Part shown: positions 1 to 5,125 of the stretch, piece by piece
How the letters are laid out: the number at the start of each line of letters is the position of its first letter
Position numbering within the stretch: the stretch's first letter is position 1
Source: Nitrososphaerota archaeon
Lineage (GTDB): Archaea > Thermoproteota > Nitrososphaeria > Nitrososphaerales > UBA183
Reading direction: 5' to 3'
Assembly: GCA_029784795.1 (NCBI GenBank)
Contig: JAFMAW010000056.1
Location: 1-5,935 of the forward strand
Length of the DNA: 5,935 nucleotides
Notes under the pieces: model-generated
Databases searched by the model: none
Seen by the model: the letters and a program-made list of their open reading frames with translations, nothing else
What the model was told of the DNA's origin: nothing
Position numbers and translations under genes: made by a program

Positions 1-17
1 CAGGGGGATACCGCGCA

Positions 18-51
18 GCTGAGAAGTGAAGCGAGTCCAAAAGTTCTCAGC
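18..51. repeat. 8-bp inverted repeat in the gene-free window start
   Basis: GCTGAGAA at 18-25 is the exact reverse complement of TTCTCAGC at 44-51, with an 18-nt loop between them. An added C16-G52 pair is possible if A17 bulges out. Positions 1-87 contain no coding region I can support. The stretch after the repeat is purine-rich with short A runs and looks like a structured RNA or a trailer, but I could not assign it to a known RNA family. It could instead simply be the 3' flank of tatC. Confidence 0.4.
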
Positions 52-74
52 GAAACGAAAGACAGGTAAACTAG

Positions 75-86
75 GCGCGAAAGCGC
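75..86 (-). terminator. Hairpin just downstream of tatC, possible terminator
   Basis: GCGC at 75-78 and GCGC at 83-86 form a 4-bp stem closing a 4-nt loop, one base beyond the tatC stop codon. Read on the minus strand, the hairpin is followed by several short T runs (TTT around 67-65, 58-56 and 54-52, and TTTT near 42-39). Archaeal termination depends mainly on such T tracts. Read on the plus strand, the loop is GAAA, a GNRA tetraloop, so the hairpin could instead belong to a plus-strand RNA. Confidence 0.3.
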
Positions 87-87
87 G

Positions 88-951
88 CTACGTCGCGGGC
101 TGGTCCGTCGGCCCGGTTTCCTGGCCCTTGCGGTTCTGCTTCCGCAGGGCCAATGTCCTGGACACCAGGCTACCGCCGAAGTAGAGGGCGGACAGCGTCA
201 GCGCGGTCGTGGTCTCGATGATGCCCCCCGTCGCCCCCGGGGAAATGAACAGGGCGAGGACGAAAGAACCCACGATGGCGTACCTCCAGTTCTTCAGCCA
301 GGTCTCATAGGAAACCAGTCCCACATAGCTGATGGCAACCATGATTATCGGAATCTCAAAGGACAGCCCGAGAGCCACGATGTACGCGATGACAGTGGAA
401 ACGAACGTCCCGACGCCCAGCGTCGGTTCGACCCCGGTGGATAGCGTGAAGGCGTAGAGGAATTTGAAAATGACAGGCAAGATGATCTTGTAGGCGAACA
501 GGCCACCGGCCGCAAAGAGGCCGGTCGCAGGAATCAGAATCAACTTCAGGATTCTCTTCTCCCTGGACTTCAGCGCCGGCCCGATGAAAGACGCCGTCTC
601 GTAGATCCAGACTGGCGACGAGAAGATCGCAGCTAGCGCCATCGACGTGTAGATGATTGCGACGAAGGTGTCGAAGGCGCTCAGGTTGATCAGCAGCATA
701 TGCGGGGGGAGGAGCTGCGACTTCGCGAAGTTGAAGAACTCTGTAGTGAAGCTCTGGAACAGGTCTGGAACTGGGTAGAAGACCGTGATCGGTCCCAGTT
801 TCACCCAAACCGGCTTGAAGATGAAGAAGAGAATGAAGAGCACGAAGAAGGAGGCCAGCGATACAAGGAACCTGCGGACCAGTTCCGCTATGTGTTCAAG
901 GAATGGTAGTTCCTTCCGGGCTGATTCGGGATTCCCAATGGACAACCTCAT
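88..951 (-). CDS. tatC: Sec-independent protein translocase subunit TatC
   Basis: This 287-residue protein is the core receptor and channel subunit of the twin-arginine translocase, which moves folded proteins across the cytoplasmic membrane. The N-terminal motif PFLEHIAELVRRFL (16-29) matches the TatC hallmark around E. coli Glu15, here Glu23. E131 in GPALKSREKR matches the second signal-peptide-binding Glu (E. coli Glu103). GLSFEIP (195-201) is the conserved FExP segment, with E199. Hydrophobic segments lie near 30-46, 95-115, 138-157, 185-208, 225-238 and 245-262, consistent with six membrane helices. The loop at 47-93 is long, and the 25-residue C-terminal tail is polar. The position of E. 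coli Arg17 is Val25. The ATG start has no Shine-Dalgarno sequence. The gene lies 60 bp after tatA on the same strand, and a CTTAAG box upstream suggests its own promoter. Confidence 0.95.
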   Translation of the reverse strand: MRLSIGNPESARKELPFLEHIAELVRRFLVSLASFFVLFILFFIFKPVWVKLGPITVFYPVPDLFQSFTTEFFNFAKSQLLPPHMLLINLSAFDTFVAIIYTSMALAAIFSSPVWIYETASFIGPALKSREKRILKLILIPATGLFAAGGLFAYKIILPVIFKFLYAFTLSTGVEPTLGVGTFVSTVIAYIVALGLSFEIPIIMVAISYVGLVSYETWLKNWRYAIVGSFVLALFISPGATGGIIETTTALTLSALYFGGSLVSRTLALRKQNRKGQETGPTDQPAT

Positions 952-978
952 CCGCTACGACGACACCGGGAGATGGCC

Positions 979-984
979 CTTAAG
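979..984 (-). promoter_or_regulatory. Possible TATA-like box for tatC
   Basis: CTTAAG lies 27 nt before the tatC ATG in the 60-bp tatA-tatC gap. Archaeal transcription usually starts about 26 nt after the centre of the TATA box, which here gives a start near 956, so the transcript would be almost leaderless. The same CTTAAG occurs 24 nt before the modE-like gene. A second weak candidate, CTTTAGAG, lies around 992-999. The box is short and only moderately TATA-like. Confidence 0.35.
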
Positions 985-1011
985 ATAGTTCTCTAAAGGC
1001 TGTCTGCGCCG

Positions 1012-1356
1012 CTATACCCCGGTCTTTTCTTTGAGTTCTTTCAGCTCGTCCTCGAGCTGGGTGATGCGCCTGCGGGCGTATTCTCTGTCTTCGTTAACCG
1101 GTTGATGCGCCTGCGGGACCGCGTCCTTTACGGACTGCTGAGACATGCCCTTGGCGGTGGGTGTAGCTTCGAACGAAGACCGGATGTCTGCGACTTCCTT
1201 CTCTATTTCCACCTGGCCCTTCTTGAATTCACCCATGGCCTTGCCCATAGAGCGGGCCAGCTCAGGTATCTTCTTCGCACCACCGAATAGTACGATGACT
1301 ACGACGGCAAGAATTCCCCAGTCGGTTATGCTTCCAATCAAGCACTTCTCGGACAC
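1012..1356 (-). CDS. tatA: Twin-arginine translocase pore subunit TatA
   Basis: This 114-residue protein is the oligomerising subunit that works with TatC to export folded proteins. One short membrane helix (about 10-24) leads into the FGGAKKIPELARSMG hinge and amphipathic helix (24-38), then EFKKG (43-47); this is the typical TatA pattern, including the conserved Phe-Gly. The rest is a highly charged tail ending in a probable coiled coil (about 93-112, rich in E, K and L). The tail is longer than in minimal TatA proteins, and its coding sequence holds a 15-bp direct repeat. The gene starts 20 bp after the modE-like stop and precedes tatC. GTG at 1356 is the longest start, but a TATA-like box sits so close that the TTG at 1341 (109 residues) is a real alternative. 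No tatB is present, as is usual in archaea. Confidence 0.93.
   Translation of the reverse strand: MSEKCLIGSITDWGILAVVVIVLFGGAKKIPELARSMGKAMGEFKKGQVEIEKEVADIRSSFEATPTAKGMSQQSVKDAVPQAHQPVNEDREYARRRITQLEDELKELKEKTGV
1062..1117. repeat. 15-bp perfect direct repeat inside tatA
   Basis: TGATGCGCCTGCGGG occurs at 1062-1076 and again at 1103-1117, with starts 41 bp apart. Because 41 is not a multiple of three, the copies are read in different frames within tatA: one in the coiled-coil segment (ARRRIT), the other near PQAHQ in the linker. This looks like a local duplication in a weakly constrained tail. Confidence 0.6.
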
Positions 1357-1373
1357 AAGGAAGAAGCCGCTCC

Positions 1374-1380
1374 TATTTAA
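1374..1380 (-). promoter_or_regulatory. TATA-like box overlapping the modE-like stop codon
   Basis: TTAAATA, read on the minus strand, overlaps the TAA stop (1377-1379) of the modE-like gene and lies 17 nt before the tatA GTG. Usual archaeal spacing would place the transcription start near 1351, inside the annotated GTG start, so a transcript from here would begin translation at the TTG at 1341. Alternatively, tatA is read through from the upstream gene and the box is fortuitous. Confidence 0.35.
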
Positions 1381-1994
1381 CCGTCGCGGGTGCGTCTCAG
1401 GCTCCCCGCCCTCCTGTTGGTCCCGGCCCCTGACTTGACGGCTTTCGCCACCATGACCTCGGTTGCCTTTACTACAGCCTTCACTTCGTCCCCCTCGCCT
1501 AGCCCAAGATCCTCGACCGCATCCCTGGAGATTATCGATGTGAGGTGGACTGGCGAGACCGACGACATCCTCACAAGGCAGGTTATCTCCCCGCGCTCGA
1601 TCTTTGTTATCTTCACATCGAATGCGTTCCTGGCGCTGAGCTTGTAGCGCACGTTCCCCGCAGCCTCCCTGTCGTCCAGGGCGTACGACAGGTAGTCCCT
1701 GACCCTCCGGAACTCGCTGAGGAGCGCCTGCCCGTCCTTCGTCAGCTTCGAACTCCCCCCTTCCGGGCCGCCGGTGGTGGACGCCAGTATCTTCTTCCCG
1801 GACCTCGCTTCGATCCGTCTTATCCTGTCCCAGGCGTTCCTGTAGGAGACCTCGACTTCGCGAGCCGCTTCCGTCAATGAGTTCCTCTCGGCGATGACCT
1901 GAAGGAGCATTGCATCGACCTCGTCCAGGACGGTCTCCTTGTCGCTCTGAAGGGAGAGGTGCGGAACCGGCTCCACCTCCGCGCTGCGCGTCAC
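1377..1994 (-). CDS. ModE-like regulator: winged HTH plus single Mop domain
   Basis: This 205-residue protein is a predicted oxyanion-responsive DNA-binding regulator. Residues 20-95 form a ModE-type winged helix-turn-helix: the recognition region SLTEAAREVEVSYRNAWDRI (39-58) and the wing with TGGPEGGSSKLTKDG (74-88) match the ModE pattern AA...SYRRAW...GG.GGG..LT..G. Residues 119-184 form one Mop/TOBE domain: SARN, then IERGE, then SRDAVEDLGLGEGDEV and KATEVMVA, the typical molybdate/tungstate-binding fold. E. coli ModE has two Mop domains in tandem, so one per chain implies that binding sites form between subunits. The Arg- and Gly-rich tail looks disordered. The start is GTG, with no earlier in-frame ATG, GTG or TTG nearby and no Shine-Dalgarno; a box 24 nt upstream suits a leaderless transcript. 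It is divergent from the importer operon, its likely target. Confidence 0.88.
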   Translation of the reverse strand: MTRSAEVEPVPHLSLQSDKETVLDEVDAMLLQVIAERNSLTEAAREVEVSYRNAWDRIRRIEARSGKKILASTTGGPEGGSSKLTKDGQALLSEFRRVRDYLSYALDDREAAGNVRYKLSARNAFDVKITKIERGEITCLVRMSSVSPVHLTSIISRDAVEDLGLGEGDEVKAVVKATEVMVAKAVKSGAGTNRRAGSLRRTRDG

Positions 1995-2018
1995 GGAACG
2001 GTCAGTGCTGCTACTTCT

Positions 2019-2024
2019 CTTAAG
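2019..2024 (-). promoter_or_regulatory. Possible TATA-like box for the modE-like gene
   Basis: CTTAAG ends 24 nt before the GTG start, which would place transcription initiation at or next to the start codon (a leaderless transcript). The stronger A/T sequence TATAAATA at 2041-2048, read on the minus strand, is the alternative promoter and would give a leader of about 25 nt. Confidence 0.35.
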
Positions 2025-2033
2025 TCTTGGCTT

Positions 2034-2048
2034 CGAAATATATTTATA
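2034..2048. promoter_or_regulatory. Shared divergent promoter core (BRE and TATA)
   Basis: An A/T-rich block in GC-rich surroundings. On the plus strand, CGAAA (2034-2038) resembles a BRE and TTTATA (2043-2048) is a good TATA box; the 27 nt from its end to the wtpA TTG puts the transcription start around 2070-2075. On the minus strand the same block reads TATAAATA (2048-2041) and could serve the modE-like gene. The importer operon and its probable regulator may therefore share one core. Confidence 0.65.
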
Positions 2049-2052
2049 CCGT

Positions 2053-2070
2053 TATGCAATGCCTTGCATA
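2053..2070. promoter_or_regulatory. Perfect 18-bp palindrome, probable operator
   Basis: TATGCAA (2053-2059) and TTGCATA (2064-2070) are exact reverse complements around a TGCC spacer. The palindrome lies between the plus-strand TATA box and the expected wtpA transcription start, where a bound dimer would block RNA polymerase. For a minus-strand promoter at 2041-2048 it covers the BRE side, so one site could control both directions. The neighbouring ModE-like protein is the obvious candidate ligand, by position only; the sequence does not identify the binder. Confidence 0.65.
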
Positions 2071-2075
2071 TCAGC

Positions 2076-3113
2076 TTGTCCAAGGTCGAGGCGAAGCGCC
2101 GTCCTATCATCGTGGTCGCTCTGCTGGTGATAGCGGTCGTCGTCGTGGGGGCGGCAGCCTACGTCTACTTCGAGAGCCCGAAGAGCGGGTCCCCATTGTT
2201 ATCCTACTCGGCAGACGCCTACTCCGAGGAGACCACGGGACTCTTGAATTCGTTCTCGCAGAGCACCGGCATCGCCGTGGCGCCGGTGAAGTCCGGAGGC
2301 TCGTTCTCCGATGCCAGCCAGATAGCGGCCGGGGCCCCCGCCGACATCTTCGTCTCCGTCGCTCTCTCAGCCACGGGGCCGGGGTATCTCAAGAGCGAGT
2401 CGCCAGGTTGGGCCGTGGGCTTCGCCACCGACCAGCTCGTATTGGCCTACTCGAACTCCTCAGCGCCTACCATAGTCTCTGAAGGCACCAAGGCGGCTCA
2501 GACGAACGCCACCTCCGATTGGAACGCGTTCTTCACCTCGCTCACCTCCGGGAGCGTGAAGGTCGGGATCTCCGACCCGGTGTCGGACCCCGCGGGCCTC
2601 CGGGGATGGCTCTCACTGGAGGCAGCAGGCTACCTCTACTCAGGAGGGAACACCAGCGCGTACACTTCGCCCTTGACGAAGTCCGGTGGTAACATCACAG
2701 GGACGTCCGCTGCCGCCCTCGTCGCCCCCCTCCAGTCGGGACAGATCCAGTTCATCTTCATCTACAAGTCCGCCGCCATCACCGACCATCTCCGATACAT
2801 AGCGCTGGAGCCCCAGACCAACTTCGGAGACACCGCATTGGGGGCGTTCTACTCACAGTTCACCTATCACGACTCCGCTGGCACCGCGGCCGGCTCAGCC
2901 ATAGTGCTCAGCATCACAGTCCCGCTAGACAGCGCGCATCAGGCGTCGGCCCTCAGATTCGTACAGTACGTCGTCGCGAACGCTCAGAGCCTGACGTCCT
3001 ACGGGCTCCTCCCCCTCGTCCCCGCCCAGCTCTACACCAACGTCGTCCCGCCGAGCCCCATCGCCCAGATGGTCTCCCAGGGCCTCCTCAGCGAGGCCGG
3101 TCCGCTCCCATAG
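2076..3113 (+). CDS. wtpA: WtpA/ModA-type oxyanion-binding protein of an ABC importer
   Basis: A 345-residue extracytoplasmic binding protein, probably for tungstate or molybdate. KRR at 7-9 and a hydrophobic segment at about 10-32 form an N-terminal anchor; no lipobox Cys is seen. The mature part carries WtpA landmarks: KSGGSFSDA (72-80), GFATDQLVLAYSNSS for the family FA.N.MVLAY, SDPVSDPAG (166-174) with D171 for the DP.DPcGYR motif, IYKSAA (229-234) for FEYKSVA, and a closing GLLPLVPAQLY. It is rich in Ser, Thr and Ala. Two usual ligand positions differ: the family AGSL loop reads ADAY (46-49), and the Glu of FEYKS is I229. The TTG start is preferred because it follows the TATA box and palindrome at leaderless spacing and keeps KRR; a GTG at 1959 would overlap the modE-like gene and precede the promoter. 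Sulfate or another oxyanion is possible. Confidence 0.83.
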   Translation: MSKVEAKRRPIIVVALLVIAVVVVGAAAYVYFESPKSGSPLLSYSADAYSEETTGLLNSFSQSTGIAVAPVKSGGSFSDASQIAAGAPADIFVSVALSATGPGYLKSESPGWAVGFATDQLVLAYSNSSAPTIVSEGTKAAQTNATSDWNAFFTSLTSGSVKVGISDPVSDPAGLRGWLSLEAAGYLYSGGNTSAYTSPLTKSGGNITGTSAAALVAPLQSGQIQFIFIYKSAAITDHLRYIALEPQTNFGDTALGAFYSQFTYHDSAGTAAGSAIVLSITVPLDSAHQASALRFVQYVVANAQSLTSYGLLPLVPAQLYTNVVPPSPIAQMVSQGLLSEAGPLP

Positions 3114-3126
3114 GAACGTCTCCCGC

Positions 3127-3909
3127 ATGAACTGGCTAAGGGCCATCTCCTTCATCGTCGTCTTCCTCCTCCTGGTGCCCATCCTGGTCCTCCTGTACTA
3201 CGGTCTGGGGCCTCTCCGCTCGCCGGCGGGCTTTGCCCCTCTCATCTTCCGCTCGATAGAACTCTCCCTTACCTCGTCTGCCGTGGCTGCGCTGGTCGAC
3301 TTCGGGCTCTTCACCCCCCTCGCCTACTATCTGGCGAGGTCCGGTGACACGTTCCTTGAAGCCCTGGTGGACATCCCGGTTGGGGTCCCCCACCCTATCA
3401 TAGGGGTCGCCCTCCTCATCCTGGACAGTCCGCTCACCCCGACGGGTCAGTTCCTCCTGCGCCTGGGAATCAACTTCTTCGACTCGCTCCTGGGCCTCGT
3501 GATAGCCCTCGTCATAATGTCGGCACCCATCTATGTGAAGTCCATCCAGCCTTACTTCGAGTCCAAGGATGTCTCAGCCGAGCACTTCGCCATGGGGATG
3601 GGAGCATCGAGGCTGCGGACGCTTGTCTCCGTCGTCCTGCCAGACTCCGCGGGGGGCGTGACCAGCGCCTCCCTGGTGGCGATGAGCAGGGCGCTGGGGG
3701 AGTTCGGCTCGATCTCGATAATCGCGTTCTATGTGCTGCAGTACCCCTTCAACGGCGTAAGCCCTGCCTCGGTCACGGTCTTCCAGCTCTTCAACGGTGC
3801 CATCCCCGGAGGCCTGGGGGCTGCCGTTACCGCATCGGCTGTGATGATCCTGGTCTCCCTCCCAATCGCACTGGCAGGGCACTTCTTCGGCAGGAGGGGT
3901 CGCCGCTGA
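3127..3909 (+). CDS. wtpB: WtpB/ModB-type ABC importer permease
   Basis: A 260-residue membrane component that forms the translocation path of the oxyanion importer. It is hydrophobic throughout, with probable helices near 6-26, 45-70, 82-100, 115-135, 180-205 and 228-252. The EAA loop that docks the ATPase is clear at about 152-172: AMGMGASRLRTLVSVVLP, matching the ModB/WtpB pattern AA.tLGas..rtF..V.LP, followed by AMSRALGEFGSI (185-196), which matches the family aRa.GEFGa signature. Length is normal for the family. It starts with ATG 13 nt after the wtpA stop and has no Shine-Dalgarno, so it is co-transcribed with wtpA. Its last codons hold the GGAGG that appears to start the next gene, which overlaps its TGA stop. 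Confidence 0.9.
   Translation: MNWLRAISFIVVFLLLVPILVLLYYGLGPLRSPAGFAPLIFRSIELSLTSSAVAALVDFGLFTPLAYYLARSGDTFLEALVDIPVGVPHPIIGVALLILDSPLTPTGQFLLRLGINFFDSLLGLVIALVIMSAPIYVKSIQPYFESKDVSAEHFAMGMGASRLRTLVSVVLPDSAGGVTSASLVAMSRALGEFGSISIIAFYVLQYPFNGVSPASVTVFQLFNGAIPGGLGAAVTASAVMILVSLPIALAGHFFGRRGRR
3893..3897 (+). promoter_or_regulatory. Shine-Dalgarno sequence that sets a CTG start
   Basis: GGAGG ends 8 nt before the CTG at 3906, a standard spacing, and the match continues as GGAGGGGT. It is the best Shine-Dalgarno in the window and lies inside the end of wtpB. No in-frame ATG, GTG or TTG exists between here and the Walker A motif of the next gene, so it supports starting at CTG 3906 (or ATA 3909). 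Confidence 0.7.
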
Positions 3910-4508
3910 TAGAGGCGAGCGTAAAGGCGCAGCTGGACGCCTTCCGGCTGTCGGCAGACGTACAGTGCAGCGGGACCACCTGCATAGCTGGGAAGAACGG
4001 GTCGGGGAAGACCTCTTTGTTCAGGGCCTTGGCAGGCTTCCTCCCATCAGAAGGCTTCGTGAGGGTGGACGGGACCGATGTCATCAGGCTCCCGGTTGAG
4101 CGCAGAGGGATCGTCATGGTGACTCCGTCTTCGTGCCTTCCTCACCTCGACGTGGAGGCGCACCTCAGATGGGGCGCGAAGCTCAAGGGGAAGATCCCGT
4201 CTTCAGACGCCGTCGCGAAAGTCAAGTCTGAGCTGGGCATAGACTTCGGGGGGCGAGTCAGGAGCCTCAGCCTTGGAATGAGGGGGAGGGTGTCGCTGGC
4301 CACCGCCCTCTTCTCCGCCCCCAAGGTCATCCTGGTGGACGAGGTGTTCTCCCTCCTCCATGACAAGGAAGAGTTCGTCTCCTCCTACAGCGGGCTCGCG
4401 TCGGACTCTGGCATCGACCTGATCTTCACCAGCCAGAACGAAGAGGACGGGGGGCTGGCCGATCAGACCTACGTCATGAGCAACGGGACAGCTGCGCTCC
4501 ATCCATGA
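3906..4508 (+). CDS. Short divergent ABC ATPase of the oxyanion importer (WtpC/ModC-like)
   Basis: Predicted to power the importer from the cytoplasmic side; 200 residues from CTG. Walker A is intact at 29-36 (GKNGSGKT), and Walker B is VILVDE with the catalytic Glu at 146. PHLDVEAHL (79-87) matches the PHLTV.eNi region after the Q-loop. Three conserved elements differ: the Q-loop Gln aligns with T73 (MVTPSSCLPHL), LSGGQ reads LSLGM (121-125), and the switch His aligns with S176 (IFTSQNEED). There is no C-terminal TOBE/Mop regulatory domain, and WtpC/ModC proteins are usually clearly longer. The CTG start overlaps the wtpB stop as CTGA, where ATGA is common, gives the family-like LIEASV, and has GGAGG 8 nt upstream. 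No stop interrupts it. It could be a weakly active or specialised ATPase, or a decaying gene. Confidence 0.82.
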   Translation: MIEASVKAQLDAFRLSADVQCSGTTCIAGKNGSGKTSLFRALAGFLPSEGFVRVDGTDVIRLPVERRGIVMVTPSSCLPHLDVEAHLRWGAKLKGKIPSSDAVAKVKSELGIDFGGRVRSLSLGMRGRVSLATALFSAPKVILVDEVFSLLHDKEEFVSSYSGLASDSGIDLIFTSQNEEDGGLADQTYVMSNGTAALHP

Positions 4509-4532
4509 AGTCCGGGCTCGCCAGGCCACGCT

Positions 4533-4570
4533 GAGGAGCAGGCGTTCCTGGAGCCTTCTGTGTTCTCCTC
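4533..4570. terminator. Possible bidirectional terminator between convergent genes
   Basis: In the 70-bp gap between the ATPase gene and moaC, which converge, GAGGAG (4533-4538) pairs with CTCCTC (4565-4570), enclosing a smaller hairpin CAGG-CGTT-CCTG (4539-4550). The plus strand is pyrimidine-rich after the hairpin but has no long T run. The position suits transcript ends from both sides; the structure itself is modest. Confidence 0.3.
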
Positions 4571-4578
4571 TGGCGGCT

Positions 4579-5022
4579 TCAGGCGGCCTTCTTCACTTTC
4601 TTCACGACTCTGATCGACTCGATGGCGGTCCCGGGATACTGGCCCGCAGAGTCCTTCTCGTAGGCCTTCGTCACATCCCATATGTTGAGCAGGGCTGCCG
4701 AAACTGCCGTCAGGGCCTCCATCTCGACACCGGTCTTCTCGTGAGTCGCCACCTTCACAGTCACCTCCACCCAGCCGTCCCCCAGCTCGACCTTGGGCTG
4801 GACCTCCTCTATCTTCAGCGGATGGCACAGGGCCACCAGGTCAGGGGTCTTCTTTGACCCGGAGATTGCGGCCACCTCGGCGAGGGAGACGGCGTCGCCC
4901 TTCTCCAGCTTCCTCTTCTTGATTAGCTCGATGGTGGACCGCTTGAGCTTGATCCGCCCCGTAGCAACCGCTTCCCGGTAGACCACAGGCTTCTCTGATA
5001 TGTCGACCTGGTGGAATGGCAC
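4579..5022 (-). CDS. moaC: Cyclic pyranopterin monophosphate synthase MoaC
   Basis: MoaC works after the radical SAM enzyme MoaA in molybdenum/tungsten cofactor synthesis, converting 3',8-cyclo-7,8-dihydro-GTP to cyclic pyranopterin monophosphate in the cytoplasm. The 147-residue chain carries the family motifs in order: VDISEKPVVYREAVATG (6-22), SGSKKTPDLVALCHPL (54-69) with the conserved Lys and CHPL, HEKTGVEMEALTAVSAALLN (94-113), and WDVTKAYEKD (115-124), where D116 and K119 match catalytic Asp128 and Lys131 of E. coli MoaC. Length is normal for an archaeal MoaC, and the C-terminus is Lys-rich. The GTG start is the first after an in-frame TGA 6 nt upstream and is preceded by a TATA-like box at leaderless spacing. 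It is transcribed separately from the importer and converges with it, but shares the molybdenum/tungsten theme. Confidence 0.95.
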   Translation of the reverse strand: MPFHQVDISEKPVVYREAVATGRIKLKRSTIELIKKRKLEKGDAVSLAEVAAISGSKKTPDLVALCHPLKIEEVQPKVELGDGWVEVTVKVATHEKTGVEMEALTAVSAALLNIWDVTKAYEKDSAGQYPGTAIESIRVVKKVKKAA

Positions 5023-5045
5023 GTCTTTTCAGCCAGTAGCTGCCC

Positions 5046-5051
5046 GTTATA
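5046..5051 (-). promoter_or_regulatory. TATA box for moaC
   Basis: Read on the minus strand this is TATAAC within GATATAAC, 23 nt before the moaC GTG. Archaeal spacing predicts transcription starting at or next to the start codon, so moaC is probably leaderless; no Shine-Dalgarno is visible. Confidence 0.55.
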
Positions 5052-5125
5052 TCTTCTCCCTGGGCGGCCGGTTTCGTTTAACCCAGCGACAGTTCATAGA
5101 CTCGCGCTCTACCCACATGAGAACC

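Noticed and set aside
1959..2075. A 39-residue N-terminal extension of wtpA starting at GTG 1959
   Set aside because: It would overlap the modE-like gene, contain the promoter core and palindrome, and place a non-family segment before the KRR and membrane anchor; TTG at 2076 fits all signals better.
3136..3882. Antisense reading frames opposite wtpB, and similar ones opposite tatC, moaC and the radical SAM gene
   Set aside because: They are low-complexity Arg/Gly/Asp/Glu-rich translations of GC-rich coding strands, with no family motifs, and the opposite strand has clear protein family matches.
4017..4508. ATPase gene starting at TTG 4017
   Set aside because: It would begin inside the Walker A region and remove the P-loop Lys and Thr; the open frame continues upstream with an intact Walker A.
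5099..5125. tRNA D-arm-like sequence GGGTAGAGCGCG on the minus strand
   Set aside because: A D-arm-like stretch exists, but no matching anticodon stem, T-arm or acceptor pairing can be built around it.
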